Notes under the pieces: generated by a model | Database searches by the model: none | What the model was told of the DNA's origin: nothing | What the model saw: only the letters and a program-made list of their open reading frames with translations | Made by a program: the position numbers and the translations under genes | In this document: in pieces, positions 33,988-45,900 of the stretch | Position numbering within the stretch: the first letter of the stretch is position 1 | Layout of the letters: each line of letters starts with the position of its first letter | Source of the DNA: Hemerocallis citrina | Taxonomy: Eukaryota; Streptophyta; Magnoliopsida; Asparagales; Asphodelaceae | NCBI GenBank assembly: GCA_017893485.1 | Contig: CM030364.1 | Location: 38,977,825 to 39,041,824, forward strand | Direction of reading: 5' to 3' | Length of the DNA: 64,000 nucleotides

Positions 33988-35090
33988 GGGAATAGAAAAT
34001 GAGAAATAGCCCAGCCCTTCTCTCTCTCTCTCTCTCATATATTCACCCAAAACCACCGCCGCCCCCGCCCTAGATCCAGGGCATGAATCTCAAAGCGCCA
34101 AGGTTTTAAATCTCCCTCTCTATCTCTTATTCTTCACATTTGTTGAAAAAGATCTGATTTTGGGTTTTGGCGTTAAAATCGATTTAGGGTTTTAGAATTA
34201 AAAAAAAATATTAGTTCAGGGTTTGGAACTACTTTAATACTTAGCCTATCAGCCTCCTCTCTTCATGATACTTCTTCCAATACAGGGTATATGTGTATGT
34301 TTCATTCATATATGCTAAAACCATTATTTCGTTTAATGGTTTTCTTTAGGTACTGCAATTCAGGAGGCAACCCATTAAATTCCTGTCCCTTTACTTAGTT
34401 GATTTATTCAGTTAAATTAAAGAGTTTTTGTTATTGTTTCTTACCTCAATTGCTGTTCTCTTTCAGTGAATCACTTGCACTGAGATCATTTTATTATCAT
34501 AGCATCTTCCTTGTCCTTAATCTCCAAGTTTTGTTGAGCACACTAATATTCTTGTTCCTCTTCTTCTTCTTCTTCAGTTATCTTCTTTTTTTCTTTCTTT
34601 TTTTTAATCCAACTTCAGTTTTCTTATTTTTGTCAGAAACATTTACTGCCAGAAATAAATTTCTTTCCATTTGTTATTAAATTTAATGTTTGCTTCCAGA
34701 ATGAATAAAAAAATATTTACTTTCCACAACCATCTTATGGAGTATATTTCTCTTACACACCCTGAGTTTGAAACCCAATCAAAGTTTCGGTAAAGTCATC
34801 GGTTGGGTATTTTAGAAAGAAAGACATTGAATGTAATATATTTCCTATATTATTTAATAGGTTCAAATAATTTTTGGCTTAAAAATTTGCACTTAGGGAA
34901 AATGGTTTCAACCTGAAAATTTGGAAAGGACTATATATGTACCTCTACTAGATCATAGCTAAAGCAAATATGCATGATAATTTCTGATCTATTTACTTTT
35001 AAAAAGATGAAATAAATTGCAAAGTATTTTTATAGAAAACCGAACTCTATCCATTTTCGAGTTACCTGCATTGTTATTCTATTTCATTAA
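33988..35090. other. Leader-like sequence before the Aux/IAA fragment
   Basis: A (CT)n-rich tract and a Pro-codon-rich stretch at 34005-34105 look like a plant 5' untranslated region and short first exon ending in a GT. The domains I (LxLxL) and II (GWPPV) of Aux/IAA are not present. No other gene is recognised. Confidence 0.35.
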
Positions 35091-35093
35091 ATC

Positions 35094-35490
35094 TTGTTGG
35101 TTATTAGGGAAATATTATCTGATTGGCCACGGATCAAGCTGCTTCTTAGGAGCACGCTAAAGGAGAAAGCAAACTATCAACAATCAACCTTCTTCGTAAA
35201 AGTTTACATGGAAGGAATTGCAATAGGCCGAAAGCTTGATTTGCTTGCAGTCAATGGCTATGAGAGCTTGATCAAGGCCCTTTGTCTCATGTTTAGAACA
35301 ACCATTACATATAATCAAATATAAAATTATTTACTTTTAATTGTTTAAAGTCAGAAAAAAGTATTATGTTTAACTTTGAATTGTTGAATGTAGATCCTGA
35401 TGCAGCTCAAGTAGCTTCAAGTAATGTTCATGTTCTGACATATGAAGACAGGGAAGGAGACAGGATGATGGTGGGAGATGTACCTTGGGA
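35094..35490 (+). pseudogene. Aux/IAA C-terminal (PB1) fragment
   Basis: The first block (to about 35323) encodes KVYMEGIAIGRKLDLLAVNG and YESLIKALCLMFRTTITY, domain III. After an intron with an AG acceptor, 35394-35490 encodes DPDAAQVASSNVHVLTYEDR and EGDRMMVGDVPW, domain IV, ending at a good donor GTAAGT. These form the PB1 interaction domain of auxin-response repressors. The repressor motif, degron and last exon are missing, and the first block lacks a usable donor, so this is a fragment. KVYMEGxxIGRKLDL resembles the IAA32/IAA34-like group, tentatively. Confidence 0.8.
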
Positions 35491-36103
35491 GTAAGTCTCT
35501 TTTGAAATCTTTATTAATTTCTTCTATTTTTGTATATCTTAATATTTTGGCTTAGATATATTCTGAGCTCTACTATATGTTGCATACTATCAAGTTAACA
35601 ATGATTACGATGACATTGTCAATTTCGACCTATTTTAACGGTGAAATTACCTGACATGTTTTGCTTTTACAGTTAAATAACTTGAAAATTTTATTTTGTA
35701 TTCTGAGCTCCACTGTATGTTGCATATTATCAAGTTAACAATGATTTATTTGTAAATTAAAACACATCAAGATTTTTTTCAATAAAAGTAGTAGTTGTAG
35801 GATTTTAACTGAAAATAATTGTTCTTTCGATATGTATTTATTTTCCTGAGTCATTTCCTTTATTTTTGTTTTGCTGGATGTGCACTTACGAAATTTAGTC
35901 AGTTTTAGATCAAATAGAAAGTTCATACATATCATTTTTCTTGGAATTTAATATCACTAAATTTTCTCGTAGATCTCTTTAACCATATAAGTTTGTTTCT
36001 GTATAAAATTCAAATGAGTACCATCCTGAGATAGGTATTTTCAATTGTAACGTTCATGGTGCTTTATTGACATACTTCTCTGATTTTTAACCACATGTTT
36101 AAG

Positions 36104-36354
36104 GTGGGCTATACCTTCAGGAAGTACATCGTATGCGTGGACCTGGCGGCTTCTGGGGTTTATCTGGACCACCTGTAAATTATGAGAACAGATGGCGAGG
36201 TTGGAACACAACAGTGGAAGAACAAAAAGATGACTTTGACAAGTTAAAGAAATTGCTAACATGCATGTGTTTCAAATTATACAATAAGAAGGATGACATT
36301 GATGTTTGGCAAAAATCCACATACAATAACTGTTATAAGTTCTCATTTTCCTGA
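36104..36354 (+). pseudogene. PMT-type methyltransferase fragment
   Basis: The frame encodes GLYLQEVHRMRGPGGFWG, then LSGPPVNYENRWRGWNTTV, then CFKLYNKKDDIDVWQKS, ending in a stop. This matches the SAM-binding to mid region of plant DUF248/Methyltransf_29 proteins (PMT family, Golgi, pectin-related). RMRGPGG stands where the family has a LRPGG-type motif. About 80 of some 600 residues remain, preceded by an AG acceptor-like site. Confidence 0.78.
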
Positions 36355-37665
36355 GAGCACTGGCAATTAACGTAGAGAAAAGAGAGGAGTTGTTGATCTC
36401 CAAAATTTAGGAGTTTTTCTTCTCTCTGAAATCCTTTATTTGGGAACTGAGAACTTTAGATAATATGAGCCTTATGTATGTACGAATTAGCCTCAAGCAC
36501 CGATGAGCATGAAAGGTAAGCTTTTATGGTTTTTTGTTTCTTTTCCTGTTTCTTAGATTCTTTTTCCCCTTCACTTATAATTCACCGTACTTGTATTTCA
36601 TGTAGGGAGCTCATTGTTTCAAGTCCCAAAAATGATTTTGGTGTAGATTAATGGAGTTATTAGGAACAGAGGTGCATAGTTTGAAACCGCTTGCACATTC
36701 TATTTAAGGATTATGTTCCCCTCTTAGTATTTGAGTTTCTCTAAAAAATGTGAAGTTTTTTTTTTCCAGAAACGAGTATTGATCCGATTTGTGAGATAAA
36801 TGGTAGTAGAGACGAAGCAGGAAGTGAATGAATGTAGAGTTTAACCTATACTACTCCCGAAGGTACTATACTCAGTCCTCTAACATGAAACTCCATGTAC
36901 ATCAAATTTGGTGAGTTATTTGCTATATTCCATGTAATGTTATAAATTTGGGGCCATTTAAATTTAGAGCATTTGAATAAAAAGCTGAAATTATTCTATA
37001 CTCATACAAGTGGTTCATTCATCAGATGATGTCCTGATTCATGTATGAGTTTGAATGGAACCTCTTTGTCATTGCAATCTAGGTTAAACATGAACAAAAT
37101 AAGAGGAACCAAGGTGTCCATGAGGTCTCGATATCCTGCATTGTGTTGGATTAGTTAACTTGATAACTCAGAAATGAAGCCCAGTTTGTTTATTCAAGTA
37201 GATCATTTAACAGAGAAGTCTTTAAAATTGTAGTAAGGCTAACAAAGAAACTTATTGATGAAAATCTAGTAGCATTTTAAAAAGTAGAACATGTTTGGTC
37301 AACAAATTTATTGAATTCAACTGTGTTGACCTCATCTTTTAAGTTTTGCAGTTGAAAATTGAAGAATTGAATAAAGTCCAAGTTGATAGATCAATTTCGA
37401 ACAAGTGTAAAAAATATTGAATATATTTAAGTAGAATATTTAATCATGATGCTGGTGTATTAATTTGCGGCCATCTATTGGGTTTTCTCAACTTTGCTAA
37501 TTAATTCACAGAACTCCGTCACTAATACCCTCTATTTACAGTAACCTGCACCAATTTACGAGCCTACTCTTTATTGGCATTAGTTGGATCATCAAAATTG
37601 CTTCATATTATATCTGTAATAATATGTGTTCATTTTATATGTGTCCTATATAATTTATGTAGTTG

Positions 37666-37666
<1 letters not shown>
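36355..37666. other. Gene-free segment within the candidate Helitron
   Basis: AT-rich DNA with no coding homology that I can recognise on either strand. Confidence 0.4.

Positions 37667-37729
<63 letters not shown>
37667..37729. repeat. (TA)n microsatellite
   Basis: About 31 TA units without interruption, directly left of a foldback element. Confidence 0.95.
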
Positions 37730-37731
<2 letters not shown>

Positions 37732-37901
37732 GAAAAAGGGGTATGAGCAACTTGTTCATTTAGTAAATAAGCAATTGATGATGTGGCATGCATGTGATTG
37801 GAAAATCCTTAAAAGGGTTAGTTGTCCAATGTATCACATGCATGCCACATAATCAATTGCTCATTTACTAAATGAGCAAGTTGCTCATATCCCTTTTACC
37901 C
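37730..37901. mobile_element. 172-bp foldback MITE flanked by TA repeats
   Basis: The two halves are inverted copies with arms of about 70 bp: GGGAAAAAGGGGTATGAGC at the left and, at the right, the complement GCTCATATCCCTTTTACCC. The centre is TTAAAAGGG-like. TA runs lie on both sides, so a TA target duplication is possible but cannot be proved. Confidence 0.75.
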
Positions 37902-37916
37902 TATATATATATATAT

Positions 37917-38322
37917 AGGTTCTCCAGTTAGTGAAACTTTGAAATTTGCATGTTAGTTGTTGGCATGGATTCTGAATAACTTTTTGTAGATTTTTTAGGC
38001 AAATAGATAGGCTGAATAAAGTTTGTGATGCAGTACACAAGATTTAGTATACAGATTTTACTTGATTCTATGGAAAATGCCACTAATTAGCGAAATCTTT
38101 TCTTGAAATGTTGGCATGGAAGTAAATGAGTTTGTGTTGCTAGGCAGTGAAATAAACATGAAAATGGTGAGTTCACCACTATACAGTTGCACCTTATTGT
38201 GCATGATACCTTTCAAATATGACTTTTGCCAATTGATTTTCCCTAATTGTAATGTGGTTAAAACATGTGATTCCCACGAAGTTAAAAAGGATCAATAGCT
38301 AATTATCTAATTTTATATGCAG
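37917..38322. other. Unassigned segment before the first RPA1-like remnant
   Basis: AT-rich; one 60-codon frame (38116-38298) without recognisable homology. No call is made. Confidence 0.35.
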
Positions 38323-38545
38323 GGTTAAAATGTTGGTGAATCTAATGGGCGGATCAAGAGATACATTGGAGATGAATACATTTTCTTATAAAAAATCACA
38401 AGATGTCATGTATGGAAAAAAAAAACCCTACAAGAACACAACCTGTATGCAAGATAAGAAAGGAGGAAGAAGAAGTTAAAGCAATTTAAAGTTCAAAAAA
38501 GTTAAAAGTCGAAAACGATGACTGACCTACTGAAAAATAAGACGA
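38323..38545 (+). pseudogene. Degenerate RPA1 C-terminal exon, copy 1
   Basis: This segment is homologous to 40624-40821 (shared GAGATAAGTACA/GAGATGAATACA and AAATCACAAGATGTCA blocks) but is full of frame changes. It is a decayed copy of the last exon of an RPA1-like gene, as carried by plant Helitrons. Confidence 0.6.
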
Positions 38546-38559
38546 TATGAGTCATGGAT

Positions 38560-39735
38560 ACATTACTTTGTTCGTTTTATATTTCTTTTTTGAGATTCTC
38601 TCCTTAAATTAGAAGACTAATAATAGTGATTACATTGGAACTATTGAGGTTTGTCGGTGAAAAGGGTTTAAATAGGGTTTTGAGATGTATTTTGCAGTTT
38701 CTATTTTCTTCCCATTTACATTATATGAAGTTTGAATTTTGAATATTTAGTCATAACCCATAAACCTGTAAAGGTTTCGTCCGTCACTGACACCACTTTA
38801 TAGATGAAGGTGAAGCATGTGAAACACCCATTGTAGTAGCATGCCATATTACTTGTTAGGTATGGTAGTTTGTTTCCAGGGAACAATTAAATAGTAATAT
38901 GTGTTTAATTATTTTTGTATATGTGCATGTGCGATGTGAAGATCAAGTGGTCAACATCTCTACATGAGATAGTGAGAAGGTGTTTGAATTGTCCAACATC
39001 CATCAAGTATTGGAGAATCTAAATATTGGAATATTGGATGCTCATTTGATATTGTAGGACATATTTTATATAGAAGTACCTTTTCAATGTAGATTATAGT
39101 ACTTTTATGTGCCATGGTGAAACATATACTTTTGGTGTATTCTTCCAATCCATAACAATTGATATTGGTGCTACCATTGTCTTCACATTTAAACTTTCAA
39201 GGAGCACTTTGAGCAGATTAAATATATTCTTCCAGATGGTAAACCATGATCAAAAAAGGTTTAGAATTTGATAAATCCTATGTACATATGCTCATTGCCA
39301 CTTTATGCATGTGGATGGTAAGCTATGTTGAAATAGAGGAGAATATTGATGTGGTCGGTTTTAGCATATTTATATTAGACTACTCCATGACATTTAGTTT
39401 AATTAGTTTAGGTAAAGGATTACATAATCATCGAGAATTGTTTTTTTTTCCATGGTGAGTGTATAGATAATTATATAGATAGGCTTGATACAAATAAATG
39501 CAGTTACATCTATGGAAATTTCTGTTAAGTTGATTATTTTTTTAATTTTTTGATTAAAAGCATAAGGCCTAAGAAAGCGCCAGGCAGACAAATATGTGTA
39601 CAATATACCATCAAATTGTGTTTTTAGAATCATCACATTCTTAAATTGATTTCTTTAACCTCAGTTAGCTATCATATTTATCATTTTATATATGTGCCCT
39701 TTTGTTATATTTTTATTCTTCTTTTCTACCCAATT
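38560..39735. other. Unassigned segment
   Basis: AT-rich sequence with short open frames (for example 39246-39458) but no recognisable domains. Confidence 0.35.
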
Positions 39736-39739
39736 TTTC

Positions 39740-40040
39740 CCTCTATTTTCATCATCGCTGTCACTGTCATTGTCTACATTCAAGATCATAAGGGGTTTAA
39801 TATTGGTTTTGGTGTTCCTGTGGTTCTTTTGGCATTACCAGCACTTTTTTTTGCAGGTCTGCCACTGTATAAGAAGACGAAAGGGAATAAGAGCATCCTA
39901 CCAGGCTTAGCTCAAGTCGTTGGCAGTGTGTTTCAAGAACCATCATCTTGCATTGCCACCTACGAACACAGAAGGGTGGTATCATTATAAGAAGGATAAG
40001 CAATTCAAATGTAAAACCCTAGTTGAAAATCTTTGATTGA
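39740..40040 (+). pseudogene. NRT1/PTR family (NPF) transporter fragment
   Basis: The frame encodes VIVYIQDHKGFNIGFGVP, followed by a hydrophobic helix, PLYKKTKGNKSILPGLAQVV, then after a one-base frame change FKNHHLALPPTNTEGWYHYK. This is the central region (transmembrane helices about 5-6 and the start of the cytosolic loop) of plant nitrate/peptide transporters. It is a frameshifted fragment of about 95 residues. Confidence 0.78.
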
Positions 40041-40189
40041 ACCAAAGTTCTTATAGAAAGGTATGTAAATTTTAAATATAGATATGGATATGGATTTTAA
40101 AGTATCTTTAGAAGATATGGAAATGGATTTTAAATATAGATATGTCTAAAAATATTTTAAAGACTTCAAACTTTTTTAAATATTTCAAG

Positions 40190-40821
40190 GCAAAATACTA
40201 TTATTGTAAAGTTTTGATCAAAAGTGGCAAAGATGTTAGAAATCCATGGTACATTGCATGCAAAGTCTGTTCAACAAAAGTTAATGTTGAAAATGATGAA
40301 GCTTATTGTTGAAAATGTAAAAAGAATAATGTTGAATATGAGCCAAGGTATATAAAACAACATATTGTTAGTTTTCCATCTTTCTATTCTTCAATCAAAT
40401 TATTAAAAATAATAATAAAATAAAATAAAATAAAGAATTACCCGTTTCAGATATGTATTCAAAATCACAATAAAAGATACAAGTGCGGAGGCAGAATTGA
40501 CTTTATTTGATGATGAAGCAAGATGAATCATCGGCTGTTCCGCAAAAGACCTGGAACATATTAAGAATAAGGTATAATATATAGGAAAATAATTAACAGC
40601 TAATTTCTTATTTCTATATGTAGGAAAACAATGTTGAAGAATTTGATAGAAGGACCAAGAAATGCATTAGAGATAAGTACACTTTTTTGATCAAATCACA
40701 AGATGTCACATATGGAAGAACAACTACAAGAATATTGACTAGATGCAAAATTAAAAAGGATGAACAAGAAGTTACAAGCAGTTTTAAGTTTAAGAAAGTT
40801 AAAGTCAAAAGTGATAATTGA
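40190..40821 (+). pseudogene. RPA1-like C-terminal (Rep_fac-A_C) gene remnant, copy 2
   Basis: Three exon-like blocks (40190-40347, 40451-40571, 40624-40821) have GT-AG borders. They encode DVRNPWYIACKVCS with a second Cys pair, RYVFKITIKDTSAEAELTLF, and KKCIRDKYTFLIKSQDVTYG. This is the zinc-containing OB-fold C of the replication protein A large subunit. In-frame stops occur in blocks 1 and 2 (one replaces the residue before the last zinc Cys) and near-duplicate sequence lies at 38323-38545. RPA1-like genes are common passengers of plant Helitrons. Confidence 0.82.
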
Positions 40822-41198
40822 TCTTATGAAAAATACGATGATATCAATTTAGGATTTACTAATTTGTTTTTTTTAAATATCTTTTCTTAATATCTGTTTT
40901 AAGTTCAAGAAAGTTAAAGTCGAAAATGATGATTAATCTTATGAAAAATACAGTGATTATATATTTATGTTGTTGTCTAGCTTTGTGTTATTGATTCTTG
41001 CTTCAAATTTGATTTCGATGAGCTTGTTGTCGTTAGAGTAATTTTGCAATTCATGGTTTGCTTATTAAGATGATTGACTAAGTCGAATTTGTAGTTTGAA
41101 GAATATGAGTGTGCTAAATGCAAGTGTGTTTAGATAAAATTTTCAATATTTATGTGCACCAAGCCACATGCACTTGGTGCACGGTAATTTTCAACTAG

Positions 41199-41628
41199 TA
41201 TTACAAGTACAGGGAGAGAGATCAGAAAGTTTGATCTACATGATATAAAAGATCAGTATGAAGAAGATCTTTCTGAGAGAGAAAGATGGAAAGAAAACCA
41301 ATGCCTTGCTTATAAGCTTGGCTTACATATTTATAGAGGGGTTGAAGGGGAGAGATAAGAGAGAATCTGCTTTGGCGCTGGCGTGGAAGGTAAGATGTCC
41401 TATCATTCTTTTGCGCTGACACTTTCTCTTCCATGGATTTATTAAAGCAAATCCTTATATTCTGGGTCCCACTGCTACAGTGTTGCTACAGTTGAATCAA
41501 TGCAAAATGAATCACAAAAGAGAGAAGAACAACGCACCAACCAATGAAAAGGAATTAAATACAAGAAGAAAAAAATCCAGAATTTTATTAGATATAATTA
41601 AAAATACAAATATGAGCAATAGGGGTTA
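41199..41628 (-). repeat. LTR end fragment (U3 and leader) between Helitron and pararetrovirus
   Basis: The minus strand starts TGTAACCCCTATTGCTC at 41628, the same style of terminus as TGTAACCCCTATTTCC at 60636. It continues through a U3-like region to CTCTATAAATATG near 41330-41342. The fragment is cut on its left by the Helitron 3' end. Right of 41628 the caulimovirid coat region begins. Confidence 0.55.
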
Positions 41629-42141
41629 CAAATAACTGACTCTTTCTCCATGATCACCAAGATCACAAGTAAAGTGATCTAGAATAGACAGAGAAAGGTT
41701 ATAAACATCATCTTCTTTTTGCTGATCATTTTTTAATTTGACAACCTTATAAGTATTTTGTCTGTCGTCTTCACTAAGGTAATGATGCCATCATCCTCTT
41801 AAAGTACCCGTAAAACCTGTTGTAATAAAAGCAGCAATTTGTTTATCCGTATTACCAGTAGTTCTGCTGACCGTAGCATACATTAACATATGATGTATTT
41901 CATTAATCTGGGTTTCAGTAAAACCATCTATATTTTATTCATAAATGGACGAGCCTGAAAAGTCTTTTGGCAAAAGGGCTTCATTTTCTTTGGTCTTTTA
42001 TAATAATATTTACTAAGTGTGATTGGTCTATGCTTAGAACTTTGATTAATTTCTTTAAACTGGTTCTCTGTATTAAGAATTTGATGTGAACTAATAGATT
42101 CATTGTCTGATATTTCAGATATAATTTCTTCATTATCAGAA
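41629..42141 (-). pseudogene. Endogenous caulimovirid-like polyprotein fragment (coat region)
   Basis: The minus strand encodes a region recognisable from the coat/gag-like part of endogenous plant pararetrovirus polyproteins, including an acidic Ser/Glu-rich linker. A stop and frame changes are present near 41800. Its right edge is the MULE target duplication TTATCAGAA (42133-42141); the same gene continues across it at 50209. It is an old, non-infectious genomic relic. Confidence 0.7.
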
Positions 42142-42730
42142 GACAAAATTTAAAAAAACCACACTAAACTTTGGGTCGTTTTAAAAAAAACTACACCAAG
42201 TTTTTTTTTAAAGGGCACAAAATTTTAGTTTGAATAGACAGAGTTAGTAGGCGTTAGTTTTCTTGTACGTGCGCTGCACGTAATGTAAATTTATGACCAA
42301 AATACCCCTGTATTAATTAGGGTAATGTTTCGTTTTCCCTTTTTCTCCTCCAAATACTTAGCTGTAAAAAAATCCCCAAATCAGATGAACCCTACTTTAG
42401 TGAAGCTAATCTCGGAGATTTGTGATGCTAACCTCGGAGACGGAACCCTAAATCAGCTAGTTCAGTGAAAGAAAACCCCAAATCCGAAACGAAGTGAAGC
42501 TAATCACGATGTGAAACTCAGCAATTGCTATACGATCTCTTTGTGGTGGCTAAATCTGACGAAAAGTAGGAGGGTGCGACTGATCGAAGTTAAGGTGAGT
42601 AATCGAAGAAGGTTAGTTCCACATTATTTTCTTTCCTTAAGTTGGTTTCAGTCTATTCGGTGGGTTTGGTATTCTGCTGTTGTTTGGAATCATATAAAAA
42701 TGTGGTGTGGGGACCACTGTTGACCAATTT
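42142..42730 (+). repeat. Left TIR of the MULE
   Basis: Matched inversely by 49650-50208. Shared blocks include TTGTACGTGCGCTGCACGTA, TAGTAGGCGTTAGTTTTCTT, and TATTCTGCTGTTGTTTGGAA. In MuDR-type elements the TIRs carry outward-gene promoters, which would serve both genes here. Confidence 0.8.
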
Positions 42731-42904
42731 TTAATTGTTAAAGTGGTGTGGGGCTAGGGTTTTACAAATAGTGATTTAAAAAGTTGGCTTTTTTAAAACA
42801 GTGATTTAGAAATGTGTTGTTATATAAAACAGTGGTTGTAAAATGTGATGTTTGAGATGAAGAATTTTGTGAGTGTAGCTTGGTCTTGTTTTAATTCAAT
42901 CTTT

Positions 42905-45900
42905 GGGATGTAATTCAGGAAAATGTTAAACCTGAACATTCAGTGCACTGGATACTTTGTGAAGAATCAGACATGGGAATATGTGGGTGGCAAGAAGGGA
43001 AGATATAGATTCATCATCCCTGAATTGACAAGATGGGAAGCTGTGAAGAACATTTTGAAGAAAGTTGCTGATTACAATGAGACCCATGTTGTCCTACAAA
43101 GTAGGAGTTAGGGAGTTAGCTGAGAATTTCATATTGGTAGATGACGATGTGAAAACAATGAAGATGTGGGATGAACACAATGTAGAACCTGATGTGGGTG
43201 AAGTATATATGTATGTTGATACACAGACGGGGGTGGTAGAGGAACATGTTGAAACCGAGGTAGAGAAGGTAGTATCGAAGGAAGAAATCAGCATTGAGGA
43301 TGTGGTGATGGAAGGTATGTTTTTGTATTTTCTTCGATAACCCTACATACAGTTTCAATTGATGACACAATGTACTAATATATGTAACTCATGTTGTGTT
43401 TTGATATTTTGCAGATGATATTACTGTTCAGGATAAACCTACAGATGATGTTACAATTGATGAGATACCTGATGATATCATGTCTGAATCTCTCGATCTC
43501 ACAATGCAAGTAAGAACTAGCCAGTTGTCACCTCAAGTACTTTCACAATCACAGGTTTTTCAGTCAGAAGCTGGAGGCCCCACCAAATGTGCTGAAGTGG
43601 GGGGATTGTTTGGAGATACAGATGAAGCCATTAATATCACAAGTCTATCCACATTTGTACATGAAGAAGTAATCAATGTCAGCAAGCAGGCAAAAAAAGG
43701 AGTTAGTAGGCCAAGTTCAAGGAGAAAAGATGAGGAGAAATTATGCGGAGATGAATGTGATGCACCCACTTTGTAACGCCCCGAGTCCCAAATACACTGA
43801 ATTCGAGATGTTCTACAGGATCTTCGCTTCCTTTAGTACAATTTTACAAGGAAATTTAAACTTTTCACTTTACATCAGAGTTTATATCAATATTACACTT
43901 TACATTGCACAGCGGAAGTAAAATTTACAACAATAAAACAAATGTACAACAACATGGTATAATCTTTAGGCATCCATTCCTCTTTAATCTTTAACATGTC
44001 ATTTACCTGCATATAAGACTGTGGGTATGTCAGTTTATTCAACCGATGATCATTATACACGACCATCCTCTCTATGCCGGAAATAGTATAACTTAATTTT
44101 CCATATTTAGCAAACACAAACTTGTCACATTTCAAACCAAAGGGACTACCCTATTGATGTCGTGTTGTGATTGTGCACTTAGTCCTTAATGCATTTATTT
44201 ATATTACATGACACTAATGCGCACTTGTTCGGATTCTATGCATCCCATACTACATAGGTCCGAGGGCAAGCCCTTAATCGTTCTTCATCTTTGTAGGGTT
44301 CAATCCCTCGTTATGACTTAATCCACTACTGTAACTACGGTAGTGTCTTAGATGTCCTATGATCTACGTGCCCATGTCCAGGCAGCCTGGAGGGGAATCC
44401 TACGCACTGACACGACGCATCGAGCAGGCAACCTATGGACAATTCAGCCTCCGCCATGGAACAATGGCACCACCCATAGCCACTCGAACATCCCACAAGC
44501 GTCGCCATCGGGACGATAATTCTGGAGTAGTGCCCACGCCATGTCTTGACGCATCAAGCAGGCAGCCTGTGGATCACTCTCACACTGCTAATCCGATGGC
44601 CCACATACTCGTGTTTTTCTTCTACTTTCATCACGTCTCCACTATGTATTAATCCTTAGTTTTATCAAAAATCATGAAAAAAAATCAAATCTCTAGAGTT
44701 AGCCTCTCCACTAAATCGGACTTATTCATTCATTTCAACATGACCAACCTTGGTCTAATTTCATTTCATTTCCAAATGCCGAGGGAGACTTAGCTACTCT
44801 TTTATTTCACTTTTCATTTCACAATTTCCAACTCATAAATTCCCCATGTTGAGTTCTCATACTCACATGTATATTCTCTTTTTAATTCATGATTTCTAAT
44901 TTGTTCAAAAAGTCCATAACTGTACATGAATTTCATATACTTTATCAATTATCACATCATATCAAATTTCACATCACTAACCAATATACACACTTTATAT
45001 TGTTCCACATTATTCTCAAATGAGAATAAATTGCATTATGTCACACAACAAAGTTTCTTTTTGCCAAACCATCTTCTAATCCTTCATTTCAACTTATTCT
45101 TTTAAGTTATGATTTCACATCAATAAACATATAGAACCATATTTCTATTTATGCATTTTATCTCCAAATCATAGTTAATTTCATTCAAATAATCTCCAAA
45201 TCATTTTTATAAAGTCCCTTATATTTTTAGGAGAATAACCATATTTTTTTCATAATTTTTGGACACTTAAAACCCCCCAAAATAATTTTTTTCATTCTTG
45301 CCGACAGCAAGAATCGAACCCAGCACCACAGGGAAACAACCGAAAGCCACAACCACTAGGACGGTTGCCGCTGGCGATATGAAGAAAAGGCAGAGAGTAT
45401 TTATTACTTTCTGTCGCTGATTCTTATGTTTTTAAAAAAATGTAAACAAAAGTATGCTACAGGGGTTCGAGCCGGTCACCCCGGGAAGCCCAACCGCACA
45501 ACATGACCACTTGAGCTATGTGCTCAGGTTGTCACTAGTATGATTTTAACTTTATTTAATCCACAGTCTCTGTTATTTAGAATATTTCGGCGTTCATCAA
45601 AATTGCATATCACAAATTCTTACTAATATACTGTAAAAATCCGAATTAAATCTTCTTCCATCATGAATTTTATTCCAGTAGATGAAAATAAACTCTTAAA
45701 TAATTAAACATAATTTTCTCCATGAATAACACATTTCTACCATACAATTTGGTTAATGTGACATATTGCTAATGCATTTTTTTTGACATTATAATTTCAT
45801 CAATCTCTATAACAATTCTCTACTCTTATTCATTTTCCAACCATAAAAATTTCATGTTAATTTATTCATTACTACGTCATAACAAAATGTCCAATTTAGC

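Larger units (their letters stand above)
33988..41198 (+). mobile_element. Candidate gene-capturing Helitron (3' end certain, 5' end unplaced)
   Basis: The 3' terminus is clear. A stem GTGCACCAAG/CTTGGTGCAC (about 41155-41182) lies 12 bases before CTAG at 41195-41198, followed by a host T. The upstream 7 kb holds fragments of four unrelated plant genes on the + strand (Aux/IAA, PMT methyltransferase, NPF transporter, RPA1), each with intron-like flanks. This is the typical content of plant Helitrons. I could not find the 5' TC terminus. The start given is only the right edge of the previous element, and the real Helitron may be shorter. Confidence 0.5.

Noticed and set aside
41220..41560. Possible pararetrovirus promoter
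   Set aside because: The TATA region fits a viral promoter at first sight, but the TGTAACCCC terminus at 41628 matches the LTR end at 60636, so I treat it as an LTR stub; not excluded.
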